Assembly: GCA_900468285.1 (NCBI GenBank)
Contig: UBTF01000014.1
Coordinates: forward strand, 1 to 64,000
DNA from: Hyphomicrobiales bacterium
GTDB taxonomy: Bacteria; Pseudomonadota; Alphaproteobacteria; Rhizobiales; Rhizobiaceae
Direction: 5' to 3'
Length of the DNA stretch: 64,000 bases
Each line of letters opens with the position of its first letter. Positions within the stretch are counted from its first letter, which is position 1. The position numbers and the translations under genes were made by a program. This document shows, piece after piece, positions 45,209 to 55,673 of this stretch. Below the pieces are notes generated by a model. It was given only the letters and a program-made list of their open reading frames with translations. It did no database searches and was not told the origin of the DNA.

Positions 45209-45691
45209 ATGGCCTCTTTTGCAGCAAAAACGCTTCTGGCTCTTGCAGTGTCTGCAACCGTCATCGCTCCCTTGAACTCCGCATCCGCCGGTGACTGGCG
45301 CCGTCATGACCGTGACGCTGCGCTTCTGGGCGGCGTGCTGGGTCTTGCAGCCGGTGTGGCTGTCGGTTCCGCACTGGCCCAGCCCCGCTACTCGGAAGAG
45401 CGCGTCTACGACGAGCCGCCGGTGCGCCGCTATCCCGCCTATCAGCCGAGCTACACCTACAGCGAACCCGACGACAACTACTATTACCGCCAGGCGCCGC
45501 GCCCGGTTTATAGAGCCCAGCCGGTTTACGATACCCGCCCGGCCTATCAGCCGCGCCGCACCTATCGCACCATCGAGCCTTGGACATCCACATGGTATGA
45601 CTATTGCTCGCAGCGCTACGGCAGCTTCAACCCGCGTACCGGCACGTATCTCGGTTACGATGGCCAGAACCACTTCTGCGTTGCAGGCTGA
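45209..45691 (+). CDS. BA14K-family exported protein
   Basis: 160 residues. Signal peptide with cleavage near residue 27 (TVIAPLNSASAG). A glycine-rich hydrophobic segment (ALLGGVLGLAAGVAVGSALA, ~37-56) is followed by a Tyr/Pro/Arg-rich stretch and the C-terminal BA14K motif TSTWYDYCSQRYGSFNPRTG then TYLGYDGQNHFC. Family members in Rhizobiales are small envelope proteins; Brucella BA14K is immunoreactive and has lectin-like activity (family knowledge). Single gene, function here unknown. Confidence 0.85.
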   Translation: MASFAAKTLLALAVSATVIAPLNSASAGDWRRHDRDAALLGGVLGLAAGVAVGSALAQPRYSEERVYDEPPVRRYPAYQPSYTYSEPDDNYYYRQAPRPVYRAQPVYDTRPAYQPRRTYRTIEPWTSTWYDYCSQRYGSFNPRTGTYLGYDGQNHFCVAG

Positions 45692-45721
45692 CCGTTCCGA
45701 TAGACAAAGACGCCGCGTTGC

Positions 45722-47083
45722 CTATGCGCCCTTCTGGACATAGTCGGCGCGGCTGATGTTATGGCGCTGCAGCTTGTCATAGAATGTCTTGCGAGCAATG
45801 CCGAGGGCGGCAATCGTTTCAGCAACATCGCCGTCGCACTTCTCCAAAGCTTCCCTGATAATGGAGGCCTCCTCGCGGTCCAGTCTTTCAGACAGCGTGC
45901 CTGATGCTGCGTCACGCGATGCCGCTGGGGCCGCCGGCTGAGCCGTGGCTTCCAGCCCCAGAACCACCCGTTCTGCGAAATGGCCCAGTTCCCGGACATT
46001 TCCCGGCCAGTCATGGTCATTAAGATGCCGCGACATGGCAGCGGTGATTGCCGGAACCGGCAGTCCGAAACGATCCGAAGCTTTCTTCGCAAAATGGGAG
46101 AACAGCAACGGTATATCGGCTCGACGCTCTCGAAGCGGCGGAATCGACAAGGTCACGACGTTTAGGCGGTAATAAAGGTCATCTCGAAAATCGCCCCTTT
46201 GCTGGGCGTCGCCAAGGTCCACCTTGGCTGCGGCGACGACACGAATATCGACTGGCCTCTCCTCATTGGAGCCGACAGGTGAGACCTGCCGCATTTCCAG
46301 CACGCGCAGCATCCGCACCTGCACCCCCGGCGGCATACTTTCGATTTCGTCCAGAAACAACGTACCGCCACTGGAGTGTTCGATCCGACCGATCCGCTTC
46401 TTCTGCGCACCGGTAAAAGCGCCCGCTTCGTGGCCGAACAATTCGCTCTCGATGACCGTTTCCGGGAGTGCGCCGCAATTCAGCGCGACAAAATTGCCCT
46501 TCGAGCGTCGTTTGCTCCATTTGTGGAGCGCTGTGGCAACCACTTCCTTGCCGCTTCCCGTTTCACCGGCCACCAGCACATCGACGTCCGTATCCGCGAT
46601 ATGGCGCAGCGTATTGCGAAGCCGTTCCATTGCCGGTGTCTGGCCTATCAATGGCAGATCGTCCTCTGCCTGATGCGCGGCCAGCCTCAATGCCCGGTTC
46701 TCCATGATCAGCCGACGCTTTTCCAACGCTCTGCGTGCGCTTTCCACCATCCGTTCGGCGGGAAACGGCTTGGAAATGAAATCATACGCGCCATTGTGGA
46801 GAGCGGCGACCGCCATGGGCACATCGCCATGGCCTGTAATGAGGATGACCGGAAGGTCCGGATCGATCTGCCGCACGCGATCAAAGAATTGCAGGCCGTC
46901 CATGCCGGGCATTCGGACATCCGTTATCACGACACCATCGAAATCTTCAGACAGCGCCTCCAAAGCCTGCTCGGCCTTCGGGTATGGCACAACCGCTATG
47001 CCTGCCAGTTCGAGCGTCTGGCGCATGGCCTTGCGCAGCTGAGAATCGTCATCGACCAGATATACCGTACCGCCCATCGTCAT
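45722..47083 (-). CDS. dctD: C4-dicarboxylate response regulator DctD (sigma-54 activator)
   Basis: 453 residues. The receiver domain (1-120) has phospho-acceptor D55 in [13 protein letters not shown]. The AAA+ domain (~150-380) has Walker A GETGSGKE, the sigma-54 contact [13 protein letters not shown], and a [11 protein letters not shown]alker B. The C-terminal Fis-type helix-turn-helix covers [20 protein letters not shown]. When phosphorylated by DctB it binds the two sites before dctA and drives the sigma-54 promoter. It is one base downstream of dctB in the same operon. Confidence 0.95.
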   Translation of the reverse strand: MTMGGTVYLVDDDSQLRKAMRQTLELAGIAVVPYPKAEQALEALSEDFDGVVITDVRMPGMDGLQFFDRVRQIDPDLPVILITGHGDVPMAVAALHNGAYDFISKPFPAERMVESARRALEKRRLIMENRALRLAAHQAEDDLPLIGQTPAMERLRNTLRHIADTDVDVLVAGETGSGKEVVATALHKWSKRRSKGNFVALNCGALPETVIESELFGHEAGAFTGAQKKRIGRIEHSSGGTLFLDEIESMPPGVQVRMLRVLEMRQVSPVGSNEERPVDIRVVAAAKVDLGDAQQRGDFRDDLYYRLNVVTLSIPPLRERRADIPLLFSHFAKKASDRFGLPVPAITAAMSRHLNDHDWPGNVRELGHFAERVVLGLEATAQPAAPAASRDAASGTLSERLDREEASIIREALEKCDGDVAETIAALGIARKTFYDKLQRHNISRADYVQKGA

Positions 47084-47084
47084 C

Positions 47085-48905
47085 TTACGCCCGCTTCAAA
47101 TAAACAGAAAAACACGTGCCGGTCTCACCGGTCTCGACGTCGATCCGGCCTCCATAATCCGAGGCAATGTCTCGGGAAATGACAAGACCGAGACCCAACC
47201 CTCCCTCTTTTGAGGTATTGAAAGGGGAAAACAGCTGCTCGCGTATGTCCGACGAAATGCCGGGGCCGTTGTCCGCTATAACAAGGGCAATCTCATCGCC
47301 AGCCTCATCGACCCGCACAGACACCCTTCCATCCGGCTTGTCCTCAATCGCTTCAAGCGCGTTTTGCAGAAGATTGATGACGATCTGCTCCAGCCGGATC
47401 CGGCTTCCGAGCACCATGAGACCATCTTGAGGAAGGGTAATTTCCAGTGCTTCCAGACGACCGGCAAAGCGGCTGCGCAGCAGAACCACCGCACCCTCCA
47501 TGACGAGGCGCATACTGACGGGCTCTGCAGCGGTGCGTCCTTTTCGCGCCAATATCTTGAGATCGCTGGTTATGACGCCGATGCGCTCCGTCAGCGAAGC
47601 AATGCTTTCAAGGTTTTCATCGACCTCCTGCGCGCGGTCACGTTTGAGAAAGACGCGTGCGTTATCGGCAAAGGCACGAATGGTCGCTACGGGCTGGTTG
47701 ATTTCATGCGCGACACCGGCTGCCACCTGCCCTAAAATCGAAAGGCGATTGGCTTTCACCAACTCGTGCTGGACGCTTTGCAGCTCCTTGGCGGTCTGTT
47801 CGTGGCCGATAATTTCAGATTGCAGCCGGTCTCGCGCCATTGTCAGATCGATTGTCCGCTCTTGCACGCGTCTTTCCAGCTCGGCACGATCACGTTCATC
47901 CGCCGCACGCTGCTCGGCTCCTTTTTGCCTGCGACGCAACCAGATGGCTGATATCGCAAGAAGAGGCATGAGGCTCGCCGCAGCTATAATGCGATTTTCC
48001 CGGATCGCGGCATTCATGGTAGCGGCCACCGGTTGAAGATAGTGCAGCGACCACTGCGTTGTCGGCACGGGAAGTTCCAGACGCAGGAACTCTCCCTTGA
48101 GTGAAGACGGCGCGTTGACCGTGACCATAGCGACCTGCGGTCCGGGTGTCGAAACCGTCGTCACAGGCATGAGAGAAAGCTTTTCGTCGCCGAATTGCAG
48201 ACTTTCAGCGATCTTACTTCGCTGCGCTTCATTGATCGGCGCTACCGTCTTGAACCGCCATTCCGGGATGCTCGTCATCAGGACAACGCCGTTATCGTCA
48301 ACGATGTAGACCGGGCGACCGCCAATATTCCAGTCTGTCTCAAGCCGGTTGAATTCCACTTTGGCAATGACGACGCCAAGCGGCTTGCCATCTGTGCCAT
48401 CGACACGCCGCGAGATATAAAGGCCCGGTCTGCGGCTGACATTGCCGAGCGCATAGTGCTCTGCCCTGCCCGTTTCCAAGGCGCGTTTGAAATAATCTCG
48501 AAACGCATAATTGGAGCCGACGAAGCTTTCCGGCGTGCGCCAGTTGCTCGACGCAATCGTTACGCCATCGATATTGGCGACATAGATGACCGAAGCCTGC
48601 GTGCCTTCAATCAGCCCCTCAAGCTTCTGGTCGAGCCGCTCGACCGACGCGCCGCCATTCTCGAGCGCATCGGTGATGTCCCGATCCCGAGACAGAACCA
48701 ATGGCAGAACCCTGGGACGCTCAAGGGCAACATTGAGAAGCGCGGATTTCAGCTGGCCATCGGTACTTGCTGTCACCAGCAGGCTCTTCATCGCCTGAAT
48801 TCGGCCGAGCTTGTCTGCGGCGATAAACGCACCGAGCGCGATTATCACCCACATCATCACGAACGCGACCCAACGCGACCGCGCATTCTCGAAGTTTTTT
48901 GCCAT
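47085..48905 (-). CDS. dctB: C4-dicarboxylate sensor kinase DctB
   Basis: 606 residues from ATG 48905 ([20 protein letters not shown]); a TTG five codons upstream is less likely. Two membrane segments (~14-33 and ~290-310) flank a periplasmic tandem-PAS sensor ([35 protein letters not shown]). A coiled-coil linker is followed by the H-box [20 protein letters not shown] and ATPase motifs [21 protein letters not shown] and [10 protein letters not shown]. It senses succinate, malate and fumarate with DctA and phosphorylates DctD. Confidence 0.95.
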   Translation of the reverse strand: MAKNFENARSRWVAFVMMWVIIALGAFIAADKLGRIQAMKSLLVTASTDGQLKSALLNVALERPRVLPLVLSRDRDITDALENGGASVERLDQKLEGLIEGTQASVIYVANIDGVTIASSNWRTPESFVGSNYAFRDYFKRALETGRAEHYALGNVSRRPGLYISRRVDGTDGKPLGVVIAKVEFNRLETDWNIGGRPVYIVDDNGVVLMTSIPEWRFKTVAPINEAQRSKIAESLQFGDEKLSLMPVTTVSTPGPQVAMVTVNAPSSLKGEFLRLELPVPTTQWSLHYLQPVAATMNAAIRENRIIAAASLMPLLAISAIWLRRRQKGAEQRAADERDRAELERRVQERTIDLTMARDRLQSEIIGHEQTAKELQSVQHELVKANRLSILGQVAAGVAHEINQPVATIRAFADNARVFLKRDRAQEVDENLESIASLTERIGVITSDLKILARKGRTAAEPVSMRLVMEGAVVLLRSRFAGRLEALEITLPQDGLMVLGSRIRLEQIVINLLQNALEAIEDKPDGRVSVRVDEAGDEIALVIADNGPGISSDIREQLFSPFNTSKEGGLGLGLVISRDIASDYGGRIDVETGETGTCFSVYLKRA

Positions 48906-48932
48906 CCGCACCACATTCAACGCTGATTATAT

Positions 48933-48983
48933 TGTGCGGATTTCCACACAAACAGCAAGAAAAAACGAGCGGCAAACCACACA
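48933..48983 (+). promoter_or_regulatory. Tandem DctD upstream activating sites
   Basis: Two 18-bp near-palindromes, TGTGCGGATTTCCACACA at 48933-48950 and CGAGCGGCAAACCACACA at 48966-48983, share GCGG-N5-CCACACA-type geometry with centres 33 bases (about three helical turns) apart. The first matches the recalled rhizobial DctD site TGTGCGGAAATCCGCACA closely. They lie 75-125 bases upstream of the sigma-54 promoter, in the dctB-dctA divergent gap. Confidence 0.8.
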
Positions 48984-49056
48984 TGAATGCTTCTAACGAC
49001 ATACACGCCGAAAATATTTCGAGGATTTTCATAGGGTTGCAGAATGTGACGGATCT

Positions 49057-49072
49057 TGGCACGCCTCTTGCA
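49057..49072 (+). promoter_or_regulatory. Sigma-54 promoter of dctA
   Basis: TGGCACGCCTCTTGCA matches the -24/-12 consensus (TGGCACG-N4-TTGCA) without mismatch. It lies about 92 bases before the dctA ATG and downstream of two DctD sites, so transcription should start near 49084 and need RpoN plus phosphorylated DctD. Confidence 0.93.
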
Positions 49073-49163
49073 AAATGACTGGCAGACGGTCGCAGGGCCG
49101 TGAACCAAGGACGGCGGACCCGGGAGGCCAATACGGCAGGGTTGTGACCGAGGAGGAACCAAC

Positions 49164-50504
49164 ATGATTGACAGCACCCCCGTGGCAACCAGCCACGTCA
49201 AATTGCCATTTTACCGGCACCTCTATTTTCAAGTTATCGTCGCCATTCTGGCCGGTATTGCACTCGGGCATTTCTATCCGGCTCTCGGCGAGCAGCTGAA
49301 ACCGCTTGGCGACGGCTTCATTCGCCTGGTCAAGATGATCATCGCGCCCGTCATCTTCCTTACTGTCGCTACCGGCATTGCCGGCATGAACGACATGAAG
49401 AAGGTAGGGCGCGTTGCCGGCAAGGCAATGATCTACTTCCTGACATTCTCGACCCTCGCACTGATCGTCGGCATGATCGTCGCCAATGTCATCCAGCCGG
49501 GCGCTGGCATGAACATCGACCCCGCGACGCTCGACGGCAAGGCGGTTGCGACCTATGCCGCCAAGGCGCATGAGCAGAGCATCACCGGCTTCCTGATGAA
49601 CATCATCCCGACGACGATTGTCGGCGCCTTCGCGGAGGGTGATATTCTACAGGTCCTGTTCTTCTCGGTTCTGTTCGGTATTTCGCTGGGCATCGTCGGG
49701 GATCGCGGCAAGCCGGTCGTCGATTTCATGCACGCGCTGATGTATCCGATCTTCAAGCTGGTCGCGATCCTCATGAAAGCCGCCCCGATCGGCGCGTTCG
49801 GCGCCATGGCTTTCACCATCGGCAAATACGGCATCTCGTCAGTCACCAATCTCGCGATGCTGATCGGCACCTTCTACCTGACCTCGCTGATCTTCGTGCT
49901 GGTCGTTCTGGGCGCGGTTTGCCGGTATAACGGCTTCTCGATCCTGGCGCTGATCCGCTACATCAAGGAAGAGCTTCTGCTCGTTCTGGGCACGTCGTCT
50001 TCGGAAGCCGCACTGCCGGGCCTCATGAGCAAGATGGAAAAGGCGGGCTGCAAACGCTCCGTGGTTGGCCTCGTTATCCCCACAGGCTATTCCTTCAACC
50101 TTGACGGCACCAACATCTACATGACGCTTGCCGCTCTATTCATTGCACAGGCAACGGGGATCCATCTGTCCTTCGGTGAGCAGGTTCTGCTGCTTCTCGT
50201 CGCGATGCTCAGCTCCAAGGGTGCGGCCGGTATCACGGGCGCAGGCTTCATTACGCTTGCCGCAACGCTCTCTGTCGTTCCATCCGTTCCGGTGGCCGGT
50301 ATGGCGCTGATCCTCGGCATCGACCGCTTTATGTCGGAATGCCGTGCGCTTACCAACTTCGTTGGCAATGCGGTTGCGACAATCGTCGTTGCCCGTTGGG
50401 AAGGCGAACTTGACGAGGCGCAGTTGGCCCGCGTGCTGAGCGGCGAAGATGTGCCAAGCATCGGCGAAGTCAAAACTGCTTCTGCAGTGCAGCCTGCCGA
50501 ATAG
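49164..50504 (+). CDS. dctA: C4-dicarboxylate transport protein DctA
   Basis: 446 residues; GAGGAGGAA precedes ATG 49164. DAACS-family symporter with eight membrane helices and two re-entrant loops: [20 protein letters not shown], the Ser-rich [20 protein letters not shown] loop and [20 protein letters not shown]. It imports succinate, fumarate and malate with protons and supports growth on dicarboxylates and symbiotic or plant-associated life. Controlled by the sigma-54/DctBD elements upstream; a terminator follows at 50527. Confidence 0.97.
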   Translation: MIDSTPVATSHVKLPFYRHLYFQVIVAILAGIALGHFYPALGEQLKPLGDGFIRLVKMIIAPVIFLTVATGIAGMNDMKKVGRVAGKAMIYFLTFSTLALIVGMIVANVIQPGAGMNIDPATLDGKAVATYAAKAHEQSITGFLMNIIPTTIVGAFAEGDILQVLFFSVLFGISLGIVGDRGKPVVDFMHALMYPIFKLVAILMKAAPIGAFGAMAFTIGKYGISSVTNLAMLIGTFYLTSLIFVLVVLGAVCRYNGFSILALIRYIKEELLLVLGTSSSEAALPGLMSKMEKAGCKRSVVGLVIPTGYSFNLDGTNIYMTLAALFIAQATGIHLSFGEQVLLLLVAMLSSKGAAGITGAGFITLAATLSVVPSVPVAGMALILGIDRFMSECRALTNFVGNAVATIVVARWEGELDEAQLARVLSGEDVPSIGEVKTASAVQPAE

Positions 50505-50526
50505 CACAATTGTTCAGATGAATGCG

Positions 50527-50565
50527 CGGCCCGCCCGAATTTTCGGCGCGGGCCGTTTGCGTTTC
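50527..50565 (+). terminator. Intrinsic terminator after dctA
   Basis: Outer stem CGGCCCGC / GCGGGCCG (50527-50534, 50548-50555) encloses a second small stem CCGAA/TTCGG and is followed by TTTGCGTTT. Good geometry, although the T-run is interrupted. Confidence 0.75.
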
Positions 50566-50673
50566 TAGCTCTAATTGATGAGCCTGCCTAACCAGAAGGG
50601 TATATTTGAAGAAGGATATTTCCGCCTAGAATGAAGCCTCCCAAAGGGCAGTCAATCGTATTGGGAGGGGGCC

Positions 50674-52320
50674 ATGCATATCGACGTCATCAACACCCGC
50701 GCGGGCTTTGACGCGCTGCGGGACAACTGGGACCAGGTGTTCATGGCGGACCCGCATGCCCAGCACTTCCTGTCCTTCACCTGGTTGAAGGCCTATCTCC
50801 GGCGGCGAGGTCGATGGTTCATTCTTGCGCTGAGAGAGAAAGCGGAGGGCTCTGCCTATGTAGCGTTCTTTCCGCTTCGAGTGATTACCCAGCAGGACAA
50901 GAAGACTGGCCGCTTCTTCGATGAGATCATCATGGCTGGCAATTTCGCTGCCGACTATACCGGGTTCATTACGTTGCCGGCGTATGAGCATCACGCGGTG
51001 GCCGGGTTTTGCGCCTTTCTCAAGCAGCAAAGCTGGACGCATTTGAAGCTTGAATATATGTGCGGCCCCCTTTCCCGGCGCGACGCGATGATAAGGGCGC
51101 TCCAGGGACCGCAGGTCATGTTTCGCGACAGCACGCCGAAGAGCCTGAACGATATCAACAATTGCGTCTGCCCGGTGGTGACGCTGCCCGCGAGCTTCGA
51201 TGAGTATCTGGAAACCAGCATGAGCAGCCAGACGCGGCAGAAGTTGCGGCGGTTTCTGCGAAAGGTGGAAAGTGACCCGGGCTACCGCATATCCTTTGCC
51301 ACCCATGAAACGATTGCGCGGGACATGGATATTCTCTTTAAGTTCTGGCGCGCAAAATGGGCTCCCTACAAGGGAAAGGACCGTGCCGAGAAGATCATCG
51401 TTGCAACCCGTGACATGCTGATGGATTGTTTCAGGGATGGGACGCTGGAAGTACCCGTCCTCTGGTACGAAAACAGACCGCTTGGCGCACTTGCAAACAT
51501 CATCGACAAAAGCAAAGGCGTGGTGCTTTTCTATATCACGGGCCGGGACGAGACATGGACGACACCATCGCCCGGGCTCGTCCTGCATGGCTTCTGCATC
51601 CGGCGCGCAATCGAAATGGGCTTTCACGAGTATGACTTCCTTCGCGGGAACGAGCCCTACAAATACATGTTCGGGCCGTGGGAAAGACCTATCAGCTGCA
51701 CCCAGTTCAGAACCCGCTCCGGCGAGAACCTCAACGGCAGGCTCCATCCGTTCAGCATCCGCTTTGTCTATGAACAGGCGTTGAAGTTCTACAAGGCCGG
51801 TGAAAAGGCAAAGTCGGAAGTTGCCTTCCGGCAGGTTTTGGAAACGGTGCCTGATCACCGGGGCGCGGAATTTGGTCTTGCCAATCTTCTCTTCGAAAAG
51901 GGAGAGTTTCACGAAGCGGAAGTGTCCTATCTCGCCATCAGCAGGGCAGTCGAAGACCCCGTCCCCGCCTTGCTGCGCCTGGGAGAAACGTGCCTTGCGC
52001 AGAAGGATTTTCCAGGCGCTATCAGGGCGTTTCAGGATGTCACGAGCCGCGCACCGTTTCACCATGAGGCGCTTTACAAATGTGGCATTGCGCTTGTTGC
52101 AGCGGGGCGGAGAAACGAAGCTGAAGCGATTTTCGAGAAGCTGCAGAACTTTCATTCTGACGACGCTGCCAATATGCACTATGCCGAGAAAGCAAAGTCA
52201 GCGCTTTCACGTCTCCGGGCTTTCGTCGCCCCACCCTCAATCCTCGCGGGATCCGTTGTTCTTGCGGGGACCGACAGCGACCAGCCTCGACACTGGCATC
52301 CGCCGAGGGTTTTGCACTGA
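50674..52320 (+). CDS. CelD/BcsL-like GNAT acyltransferase with C-terminal TPR repeats
   Basis: 548 residues; GGGAGG precedes ATG 50674. Residues ~1-365 are a CelD/BcsL (COG5653-type) GNAT protein: FLSFTWLKAYLRRRGRWFIL, SSQTRQKLRRFLRKVE, LYENRPLG-like VLWYENRPLGALANII, and FHEYDFLRGNEPYKYMFGPW at the acyl-CoA site. Residues ~370-500 form about four TPR units (ALKFYKAGEKAKSEVAFRQV, EKGEFHEAEVSYLAI, QKDFPGAIRAFQDVTSRAP, AAGRRNEAEAIFEKL). Its stop faces the stop of the cellulose operon. A role in cellulose or other polysaccharide modification is inferred from family and location. Confidence 0.75.
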   Translation: MHIDVINTRAGFDALRDNWDQVFMADPHAQHFLSFTWLKAYLRRRGRWFILALREKAEGSAYVAFFPLRVITQQDKKTGRFFDEIIMAGNFAADYTGFITLPAYEHHAVAGFCAFLKQQSWTHLKLEYMCGPLSRRDAMIRALQGPQVMFRDSTPKSLNDINNCVCPVVTLPASFDEYLETSMSSQTRQKLRRFLRKVESDPGYRISFATHETIARDMDILFKFWRAKWAPYKGKDRAEKIIVATRDMLMDCFRDGTLEVPVLWYENRPLGALANIIDKSKGVVLFYITGRDETWTTPSPGLVLHGFCIRRAIEMGFHEYDFLRGNEPYKYMFGPWERPISCTQFRTRSGENLNGRLHPFSIRFVYEQALKFYKAGEKAKSEVAFRQVLETVPDHRGAEFGLANLLFEKGEFHEAEVSYLAISRAVEDPVPALLRLGETCLAQKDFPGAIRAFQDVTSRAPFHHEALYKCGIALVAAGRRNEAEAIFEKLQNFHSDDAANMHYAEKAKSALSRLRAFVAPPSILAGSVVLAGTDSDQPRHWHPPRVLH

Positions 52321-52347
52321 CGGCTTGAAAGGGCTTCAGGCCGTTCT

Positions 52348-54627
52348 TCAACCGCCTTGCGGCCCCTTGCTTGGACGAGCATCCCGCGCGGCGGCAAGTC
52401 CACGCACCGCGTCCCTGTGACCGGTTGAGGCTGGCCCTTCAAACACTTGAACAGCTTCAGCATACCGTTTCAGGTTCAGATAGGCATAGCCGCGAATGAC
52501 CATCAGGTCGTTACGCTCTGTTGCAAAGCGCGCGCGCTGGTCCAGCAGGATCAAAGCTTTTTCATACTGGCCGTTATTATATGCGGCCAAAGCGCGGTCC
52601 GTCAGGATAGCGATCTGAAGTTCTGTCGCCTTGGTCTTGTCCATGCCGGATTTTGTGGCGGAGACGGCTGCATTGTCGGTCAGCCCCATCCGCAGATAGG
52701 CAAGGCTCTGTCCATAGGCCGCATCGCTTCGCACAGTGGATTGCCCGCCAGCAAGAGCAGCGCCGAACGCCTTGAGCGCCTCTGCGGGCCGATTGGCATC
52801 CATGAGGCACCAGCCCTGTTGCAACGCCTGTTGCGGAGGAAGTCCATCCGGATTGAAGGTCGCGCCACATCTGCTCGTCTTGCGAGAGGCCTGGTTCTGC
52901 GCCACGACGCGACCTTGGCGGCCAACGGACTGGCTGGAACTTTGCTGGTAAACGACATTTGTCGGTGCTGTCGTCATGGTTTGCTGTGCCACTTGCATCG
53001 GGGCTGGCTGGCCGTTGGCAACACGCTGGGCGGGGTCGGGCTGAGCCATCCCGACCATGCGGATTCTTTCCGACTGCGCACCCCACTGCTGCTGAAGCCT
53101 GCGCACTTCCGCAACATTGTTGAGTTCCTGATAGGACAATGCCAGACCATAGGCCGAAGCTTCATCATCCGTCTTCCAGTTCAGCGCGGTGGAAAACCAC
53201 TGGACGGCCATTTGCGGCTGCAGGAATGCGCGCGAATACCAGCCAAATTCCTGCGCCGTGGCTGCGTCTCTCTGCGAGACTGTTTCCTCGGCGATCCGTT
53301 TAAGGACCTCCGGCTCAAGGGCCAAAGGTGGCTCGAGCGCAAGGAGATTGGCCGTCGCAGCAAGATAGGTCTTGCGGGCATCGTCGGACGACTGACGCCA
53401 CTCGTACATGACTTCTTCAGCCTCGCGGGGTTCGCCGCGAGCGATGAGGGCGAGTGCCAGGCCTTGAGATGCAGAGGCAGAGTCTTCAGCGCTGCGGGCT
53501 TGCCGAAACCATTTCTCGGCATCCTGGTTCTTTTCGCGGCGCAGATTGTACCAACCGAGCAAGAGAGCGTCGCTTGCAAGCTTGTTCGTCTCGGCCGCCC
53601 GCTCAAGACGCAGAAGATATGCGGGTGGCACCGTCACATCCTTGTCTTCGCCAGCGGCCGCCACGAACTGGCGTGCAAGGTCGTCCTTCACCGGCTCAAA
53701 TTCCAGCTGTCCGTCGGCACCCGGTTTTTCCTTGGAGAGCAGGTCGTCCATCATATCGAGCGGCAGCAAGGCAGATGCTTTCTGGACCGTTGCAAGGCGT
53801 TCGCTTGCGCCGTCGCAATTGCTCAATATGTAATTATAGGCGTCGCGGGCACGCTCCGGCTTGTCCGTACGTGCGAAGGCTTCCGCGACACGCCAGAGAA
53901 CATCGACCTCGCCGCAGGTCAGCAATCCGGGATTACCTGCTGCCGTTTCAACGACTGCATTATATTGCTTGAGGTCGGAAGAATTGACGAGCTTTTGTCT
54001 GGCTTCTGCAAGCGTCAGCATATCGGTGAGGTTTGCTGGCGGTTGCCAACTGGCATCGGCGGCCTGGCGGTCTGCAATGGCCTTGCGGACTTCGGAATAG
54101 CGGCCATTGGCATAAAGTTGCCACATGGTTTCCAGCTGCGGATCACCCTGCTCAGGAACAGCAAGCGGATCTGCTGGCGGCGTCCACTGCGGGTAAAGGG
54201 CTTTCAGACGAGCGATTTCCGCTTCAAGCCGGGCTTTATCTCCCTGAGCGGCGAAGTAGCGCAACGCGCTTTCATCGACGGTGGCAGGCGTCGCTGGCGT
54301 GGCCGCGGCAGGAGCCTGCGGTGGCGTCTGGCGTCGTGCCTGCGCCAATATGGCGTCCTGATCCGCATTCACAGCGGGAATTGTCACGGGTGGCGCGGGG
54401 ATCGGGGCCTGCGTCTGCGCAACACGCACCGGCGGCGGCATACGGTTCGCTGCAGGCAGCAAACCGCCATCGTTGACCGAGAGAAGAGAGCCACCTTCGC
54501 CAGGCGCTATGGATCCCGTCGTGTGGATGCGTGAAACCCTGCCCAACAGCTCATCGCGGAACTGATAGGCCGTGACACCGAAAAGTGCCAAGAGAGCGGC
54601 TGATATGTAAAGCGGCTTTCCGATCAC
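52348..54627 (-). CDS. TPR-repeat protein of the cellulose operon
   Basis: 759 residues from GTG 54627 (AGGAG five bases upstream); a GTG two codons earlier touches the ribosome site. One N-terminal membrane anchor (~6-22, ISAALLALFGVTAYQF), a Pro/Ala-rich linker (~60-120), then TPR-like helices to the end. Unlike enterobacterial BcsC no C-terminal outer-membrane barrel is seen and the length is little more than half. The start overlaps the celC stop (GTGA), so it is the fourth gene of the celABC operon. Probably a periplasmic scaffold for the cellulose complex (inference). Confidence 0.8.
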   Translation of the reverse strand: MIGKPLYISAALLALFGVTAYQFRDELLGRVSRIHTTGSIAPGEGGSLLSVNDGGLLPAANRMPPPVRVAQTQAPIPAPPVTIPAVNADQDAILAQARRQTPPQAPAAATPATPATVDESALRYFAAQGDKARLEAEIARLKALYPQWTPPADPLAVPEQGDPQLETMWQLYANGRYSEVRKAIADRQAADASWQPPANLTDMLTLAEARQKLVNSSDLKQYNAVVETAAGNPGLLTCGEVDVLWRVAEAFARTDKPERARDAYNYILSNCDGASERLATVQKASALLPLDMMDDLLSKEKPGADGQLEFEPVKDDLARQFVAAAGEDKDVTVPPAYLLRLERAAETNKLASDALLLGWYNLRREKNQDAEKWFRQARSAEDSASASQGLALALIARGEPREAEEVMYEWRQSSDDARKTYLAATANLLALEPPLALEPEVLKRIAEETVSQRDAATAQEFGWYSRAFLQPQMAVQWFSTALNWKTDDEASAYGLALSYQELNNVAEVRRLQQQWGAQSERIRMVGMAQPDPAQRVANGQPAPMQVAQQTMTTAPTNVVYQQSSSQSVGRQGRVVAQNQASRKTSRCGATFNPDGLPPQQALQQGWCLMDANRPAEALKAFGAALAGGQSTVRSDAAYGQSLAYLRMGLTDNAAVSATKSGMDKTKATELQIAILTDRALAAYNNGQYEKALILLDQRARFATERNDLMVIRGYAYLNLKRYAEAVQVFEGPASTGHRDAVRGLAAARDARPSKGPQGG

Positions 54628-55673
54628 AAGCACTCCTGATGCGTCTGAGTCGCGAATGACAAACCCAACAGATGCAACGTAGATGGATAATAAAGTGTTG
54701 ACGAAAAGCGGCGAACATCGTCTGGCAAAGGTGTTTTCTTAACCAAACACGCCAAAAGTGCTGGAATGATCCGATATCCGGGATCTGAAAGGACATCCTT
54801 CGTGACGCCTGTGCGCAAATCGAAAGTTGCCATATTGCCCCCGTCAATCACGATACCGGTAGCCAACCTGTCCAGAAGCTTCTCATCCCCCAAGCCCGCA
54901 CGAACCAGATAAAGCGGGATACGGATGGAATTATATCCGAACTCCTGCGGAAATCCGTCCGCTGGCCGCGGTTTTGTCTTGACCGACACCCAATCGGCGG
55001 GAAGCTTTCTGGGGCCGAAGGAATAGGCGGCAATCTGGGCCAATCCATCCTTCGACAACGCCTCCCAAAGCGGTGACGGAGCGAGCTCGTTCAAGACCGG
55101 AAAGGCTTCGAAAACAAAATAGGAAGGGTTTACGACGGGTCCGTCGGGGCGATCAGCTTCGCCAAATCCAACGGTTCCGGGCAGCAAGAGGGTTCGCCCT
55201 CCCCGCTTCACCACAGCGGTCGACACGATGGTCTGGGCCATGGTTTGCGCCGTCTGCTGGTAATCCGTCCTGCCCCACTGCTTCGATGCCAGCGCCAAGG
55301 CATAAGCGATGAGGATATCGCCATCGGTGGCATTATTGACGTCGGAAATATGTGGGTCGGTCTGCGGATCCCATTTCCATGCGGCAAGCCCGTCGTCACG
55401 AACGAGCAACTCCGTCTTGGTGAACGACCAGATCAGTTCGAAATCGGCAGGATTGTCTGCAAGGACGGCAAGCCACATGCCATATCCTTGGCCTTCGCTG
55501 TGGCTGATATTGTTATTGGCGGTGTCAACGATACGGCCCGTCGGGTCCAGAAATGCAGCCTTGTAAGCAGACCAGTCAGCCTGGTTGATCGACGCTGCCC
55601 TGGCGCCGAATGCAGTGAACATCATTGCCAACATCACCAGAGATTTGAGCGCGAGGCTGAAGAATTTTTTCAT
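54624..55673 (-). CDS. celC: Endo-beta-1,4-glucanase of cellulose synthesis (GH8)
   Basis: 349 residues with signal peptide (LVMLAMMFTAFGARA, cleavage near residue 26), so periplasmic. GH8 catalytic residues: Glu in ISHSEGQGYGMWLAV and Asp in NNATDGDILIAYALALA. This is CelC/BcsZ, which trims cellulose and is required for normal polymer production and root attachment in rhizobia and agrobacteria. It overlaps celB upstream by 4 bases and the TPR gene downstream by 4 bases. Confidence 0.93.
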   Translation of the reverse strand: MKKFFSLALKSLVMLAMMFTAFGARAASINQADWSAYKAAFLDPTGRIVDTANNNISHSEGQGYGMWLAVLADNPADFELIWSFTKTELLVRDDGLAAWKWDPQTDPHISDVNNATDGDILIAYALALASKQWGRTDYQQTAQTMAQTIVSTAVVKRGGRTLLLPGTVGFGEADRPDGPVVNPSYFVFEAFPVLNELAPSPLWEALSKDGLAQIAAYSFGPRKLPADWVSVKTKPRPADGFPQEFGYNSIRIPLYLVRAGLGDEKLLDRLATGIVIDGGNMATFDLRTGVTKDVLSDPGYRIIPALLACLVKKTPLPDDVRRFSSTLYYPSTLHLLGLSFATQTHQECL

